Source: Theodoxus fluviatilis
Taxonomy: Eukaryota > Mollusca > Gastropoda > Cycloneritida > Neritidae
NCBI GenBank assembly: GCA_034096865.1
Contig: JAWQFJ010001174.1
Coordinates: 95,001 to 159,000, forward strand
Direction of reading: 5' to 3'
Length of the DNA: 64,000 nt
In this document: in pieces, positions 60,010-64,000 of the stretch
Position numbering within the stretch: the first letter of the stretch is position 1
Layout: every line of letters begins with the position of its first letter
Position numbers and translations under genes: made by a program
Notes under the pieces: generated by a model
Told to the model about the DNA's origin: nothing
Databases searched by the model: none
The model's input: the letters and a program-made list of their open reading frames with translations, nothing else

Positions 60010-63000
60010 CACACTGATGTACTTATAGGCACACACACTGATGTACATATAGGCACACACACTGATGTGCATATAGGCACATGCACTGATGTACATATAG
60101 GCACACACACTGATGTACATACAGGCACACACACTGATGTACATATAGGGACACACACTGCTGTGCATATAGGCACACACACTGATGTACATATAGGCAC
60201 ACACACTGATGTACATACAGGCACACACATTGATGTACATATAGGCACACACACTGATATACATATAAGCACATGCACTGATGTGCATATAGGCACACAC
60301 GTTGATGTACATATAGGCACACACACTGATGTACATATAGGCACACACACTGATGTACATATAGGCACACACTGATGTACATATAGGCACACACACTGAT
60401 GTGCATATAGGCACATGCACTGATGTACAAATAGGCACATGCATTGATGTACATATAGACACATGCATTGATTTACATATTGGCACACACACTGATGTAC
60501 ATATAGGCACACACACTGATGTACATATAGGCACACGCACTGATGTGCATATAGGCACATGCATTGATGTACATATAGGGGCACACACACTGATGTACAT
60601 ATAGGCACACGCACTGATGTACATATAGGCACACACACTGATGTACATATAGGCACACACACTGATGTACATATAGGCACACACACTGATGTACATATAG
60701 GCACACACACTGATGTACATATAGGCACACACACTGATGTACATATAGGCACACACACTGATGTACATATAGGCACACGCACTGATGTACATATAGGCAC
60801 ACACACTGATGTACATATAGGCACACACATTGATGTACATATAGGCACACACATTGATGTACATATAGGCACACACACTGATGTACATATAGGCACACAC
60901 ACTGATGTACATATAGGCACACACACTGATGTACATATAGGCACACGCACTGATGTACATATAGGCACACACACTGATGTACATATAGGCACACGCACTG
61001 ATGTACATATAGGCACACACACTGATGTACATATAGGCACACACATTGATGTACATATAGGCACACACATTGATGTACATATAGGCACACGCACTGATGT
61101 ACATATAGGCACACACACTGATGTACATATAGGCACACACATTGATGTACATATAGGGACACACACTGATGTACATATAGGCACACACACTGATGTACAT
61201 ATAAACACATGCACTGATGTACATATAGGCACACACACTGATGTACATATAGACACATGCACTGATGTACATATAGGCACACACACTGATGTACATATAG
61301 GCACATGCATTGATGTACATATAGACACATGCACTGATGTACATATAGGCACACACACTGATGTACATATAGGCACACACACTGATGTACATATAGGCAC
61401 ACACATTGATGTACATATAGGCACACACATTGATGTACATATAGGCACACACATTGATGTACATATAGGCACACACACTGATGTGCATATAGGCACACGC
61501 ACTGATGTACATATAGGCACACACACTGATGTACATATAGGCACACACATTGATGTACATATAGGCACACACATTGATGTACATATAGGCACACGCACTG
61601 ATGTACATATAGGCACACACATTGATGTACATATAGGGACACACACTGATGTACATATAGGCACACACATTGATGTACATATAGGGACACACACTGATGT
61701 ACATATAGGCACACACATTGATGTACATATAGGCACACACACTGATGTGCATATATAGGCACACACACTGATGTACATATAGGCACATGCTTTGATGTAC
61801 ATATAGGGGCACACACACTGATGTGCATATATAGGCACACACACTGATGTACATATAGGCACACACACTGATGTACATATAGGCACACGCACTGATGTAC
61901 ATATAGGCACACACACTGATGTACATATTGGCACACACACTGATGTACATATAGGCACACACACTGATGTACATATAGGCACACACACTGATGTGCATAT
62001 AGGCACACGCACTGATGTACATATAGGCACACGCACTGATGTACATATAGGCACACACACTGATGTACATATAGGCACACACACTGATGTGCATATAGGC
62101 ACACGCACTGATGTGCATATAGGCACACGCACTGATGTACATATAGGCACACGCACTGATGTACATATAGGCACACACACTGATGTACATATAGGCACAC
62201 ACACTGATGTGCATATAGGCACACGCACTGATGTACATATAGGCACACACACTGATGTACATATAGGCACACACACTGATGTACATATAGGCACACACAC
62301 TGATGTACATATAGGCACACACACTAATGTACATATAGGCACACACACTGATGTGCATATAGGCACACGCACTGATGTACATATAGGCACACACACTGAT
62401 GTACATATAGGCACACACATTGATGTACATATAGGCACACACATTGATGTACATATAGGCACACGCACTGATGTACATATAGGCACACGCACTGATGTAC
62501 ATATAGGCACACGCACTGATGTACATATAGACACATGCACTGATGTACATATAGGCACACACACTGATGTACATATAGGCACACACACTGATGTACATAT
62601 AGGCACACACACTGATGTACATATAGGCACACACACTGATGTACATATAGGCACACACACTGATGTACATATAGGCACACACACTGATGTACATATAGGC
62701 ACAGACATTGATGTACATATAGGCACACACACTGATGTACATATAGGCACAGACATTGATGTGCATATAGGCACACGCATTGATGTACATATAGACACAT
62801 GCACTGATGTACATATAGGCACACACACTGATGTACATATAGGCACACACACTGATGTACATATAGGCACACACACTGATGTACATATAGGCACACACAC
62901 TGATGTGCATATAGGCACACACACTGATGTACATATAGGCACACACACTGATGTACATATAGGCACACACACTGATGTACATATAGGCACACACACTGAT

Positions 63001-63481
63001 GTACATATAGGCACACACACTGATGTACATATAGGCACACACACTGATGTGCATATAGGCACACACACTGATGTACATATAGGCACACACACTGATGTAC
63101 ATATAGGCACACACACTGATGTACATACAGGCACACACATTGATGTACATACAGGCACACACATTGATGTACATATAGGGGCACACACACTGATGTGCAT
63201 ATAGGGACACACACTGATGTACATACAGGCACATGCTTTGATGTACATATAGGGACACACACTGATGTACATACAGGCACATGCTTTGATGTACATACAG
63301 GTACACACACTGTTGTACATACACTTTTACAGGCACACACACTGATGTACATATAGGCACACACACTGATGAACATAAAAGCATACACACTGATGTACAT
63401 AAAAGCACACACACTGATGTACATAAAAGCACACGCACTGATGTACATTATAGGCACACACACTGATGTCCATATAGGCAC
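60010..63481. repeat. 24-bp minisatellite, about 145 copies, next to a RAD54B exon
   Basis: The unit core is CACTGATGTACATATAGG. Variation is mostly A/G or A/T in the CACACAC part and C/T before TGATG. A few units are 23 or 26 bp. It starts 18 bases upstream of the RAD54B exon at 59992. Because 24 is a multiple of 3, several frames stay open (up to 1153 codons on the minus strand). Confidence 0.97.
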
Positions 63482-64000
63482 CTGAAGAATCATTTACCTT
63501 GTGATCTTGTCAGGTTACATCTTCTGCTCTAGTAGGCAATTTAATGACACACAGCTAAAGTAGAGAACTTCCACAATGACTTGACCCTCTTCACCCCTGA
63601 AGTCCTGCTGTGGCCCCCAAAATTGGCCCTTCACATGTGAGAGGGAATTGGAATGGGAATTGAGGTTGAAGGCCCATATATTTTTATAGTTTCCTAGCTA
63701 TTCTTGTTTTGTTTTTTTAATGCCCATATTCTGTGCCTCACAAGAAAGGTGAGTATTTTCTGTGTGAGAGAAATATGTTGTCATGAAGAAGAAAATAAAA
63801 CTTGTCTGGAAAAAAAAAACATGGCCACCATGACCTTCCTGAATGAGGTACTGTGTCCTACATATGGATCAACATGGATTGCAGTCAAGGGGGAGACAAT
63901 TCAGACTTTCTTCTTTTGTCTTCTCTTACTTGCAGGAGGTTTAGAGTCTAGCTGTGCTGTAGATCATCCGTGTGTTCAAGACGACCTACCGGTAGCCTAC
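63482..64000. other. Right edge of the window, no gene recognised
   Basis: I searched both strands for the expected preceding RAD54B exon (ending ...FS.EEL) and did not find it. Unique AT-rich intron-like sequence. Confidence 0.5.

Noticed and set aside
60010..63481. CRISPR-like periodic array
   Set aside because: Units are directly adjacent without unique spacers, and the setting is a eukaryotic intron. The same applies to the 22-, 37- and 48-bp arrays.

Overview
The window is animal nuclear DNA. Short coding exons with GT..AG borders sit in introns of several kilobases, AATAAA-type signals are present, and dinucleotide microsatellites and transposon remnants are dense. A marine gastropod or other mollusc is my best guess from the repeat style (long TC/CA tracts, dispersed AGGTCA-rich repeats, a DIRS-type element). 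No phylogenetic marker was available to prove it. A 17-N run at 3275-3291 marks an assembly gap.

Three genes can be reconstructed exon by exon with intact reading frame across every junction. (1) Plus strand, 1-13434: the 3' twelve coding exons of a FAM149B1 homologue, a protein linked to cilia, entering from beyond the left edge, with a candidate 3' end near 17.49 kb. (2) Minus strand, 54880 to 24677: a complete 23-exon gene for an 889-residue protein. It has a BTB-like fold near the N-terminus, a long helical middle, a second BTB plus BACK region, and a C-terminal HBS1_N-like three-helix module. I could not name the family. (3) Minus strand, 59992 to 56896: the last three coding exons of a RAD54B homologue (homologous-recombination ATPase). 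Its upstream exons lie beyond the right edge. Genes 1 and 2 converge tail to tail across 13.4-24.7 kb. Genes 3 and 2 run in tandem, with about 2 kb between the RAD54B stop codon and the BTB-gene start codon, where an NRF1-type box and a TISU/YY1-like start context are visible.

The introns are crowded. Intron 16 of the BTB gene holds a DIRS-type tyrosine-recombinase retroelement (33484-38974). It has identical 200-bp inverted terminal repeats and a textbook internal complementary region, but its RT core is deleted and only fragments of RNase H and recombinase remain. Other mobile elements are a non-LTR retrotransposon fragment broken by a nested SINE-like repeat (27.1-27.97 kb), three MITEs with different terminal types, a three-copy SINE-like family, and four copies of a repeat packed with nuclear-receptor half-sites.

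The most unusual feature is the origin of the minisatellites. The 48-bp array at 41.1-43.0 kb is built from the 3' splice site and first 14 nt of a 24-nt microexon of the BTB gene. The array at 39.2-39.75 kb is built from the last codons and 5' splice site of the next exon. A 22-bp array at 29.2-31.6 kb grows out of the tail of a SINE-like copy. The first two therefore line up decoy splice sites beside the real ones. A fourth array (24-bp unit, about 145 copies) fills the RAD54B intron directly upstream of an exon. All very long ORFs in the window come from these arrays and are not genes.
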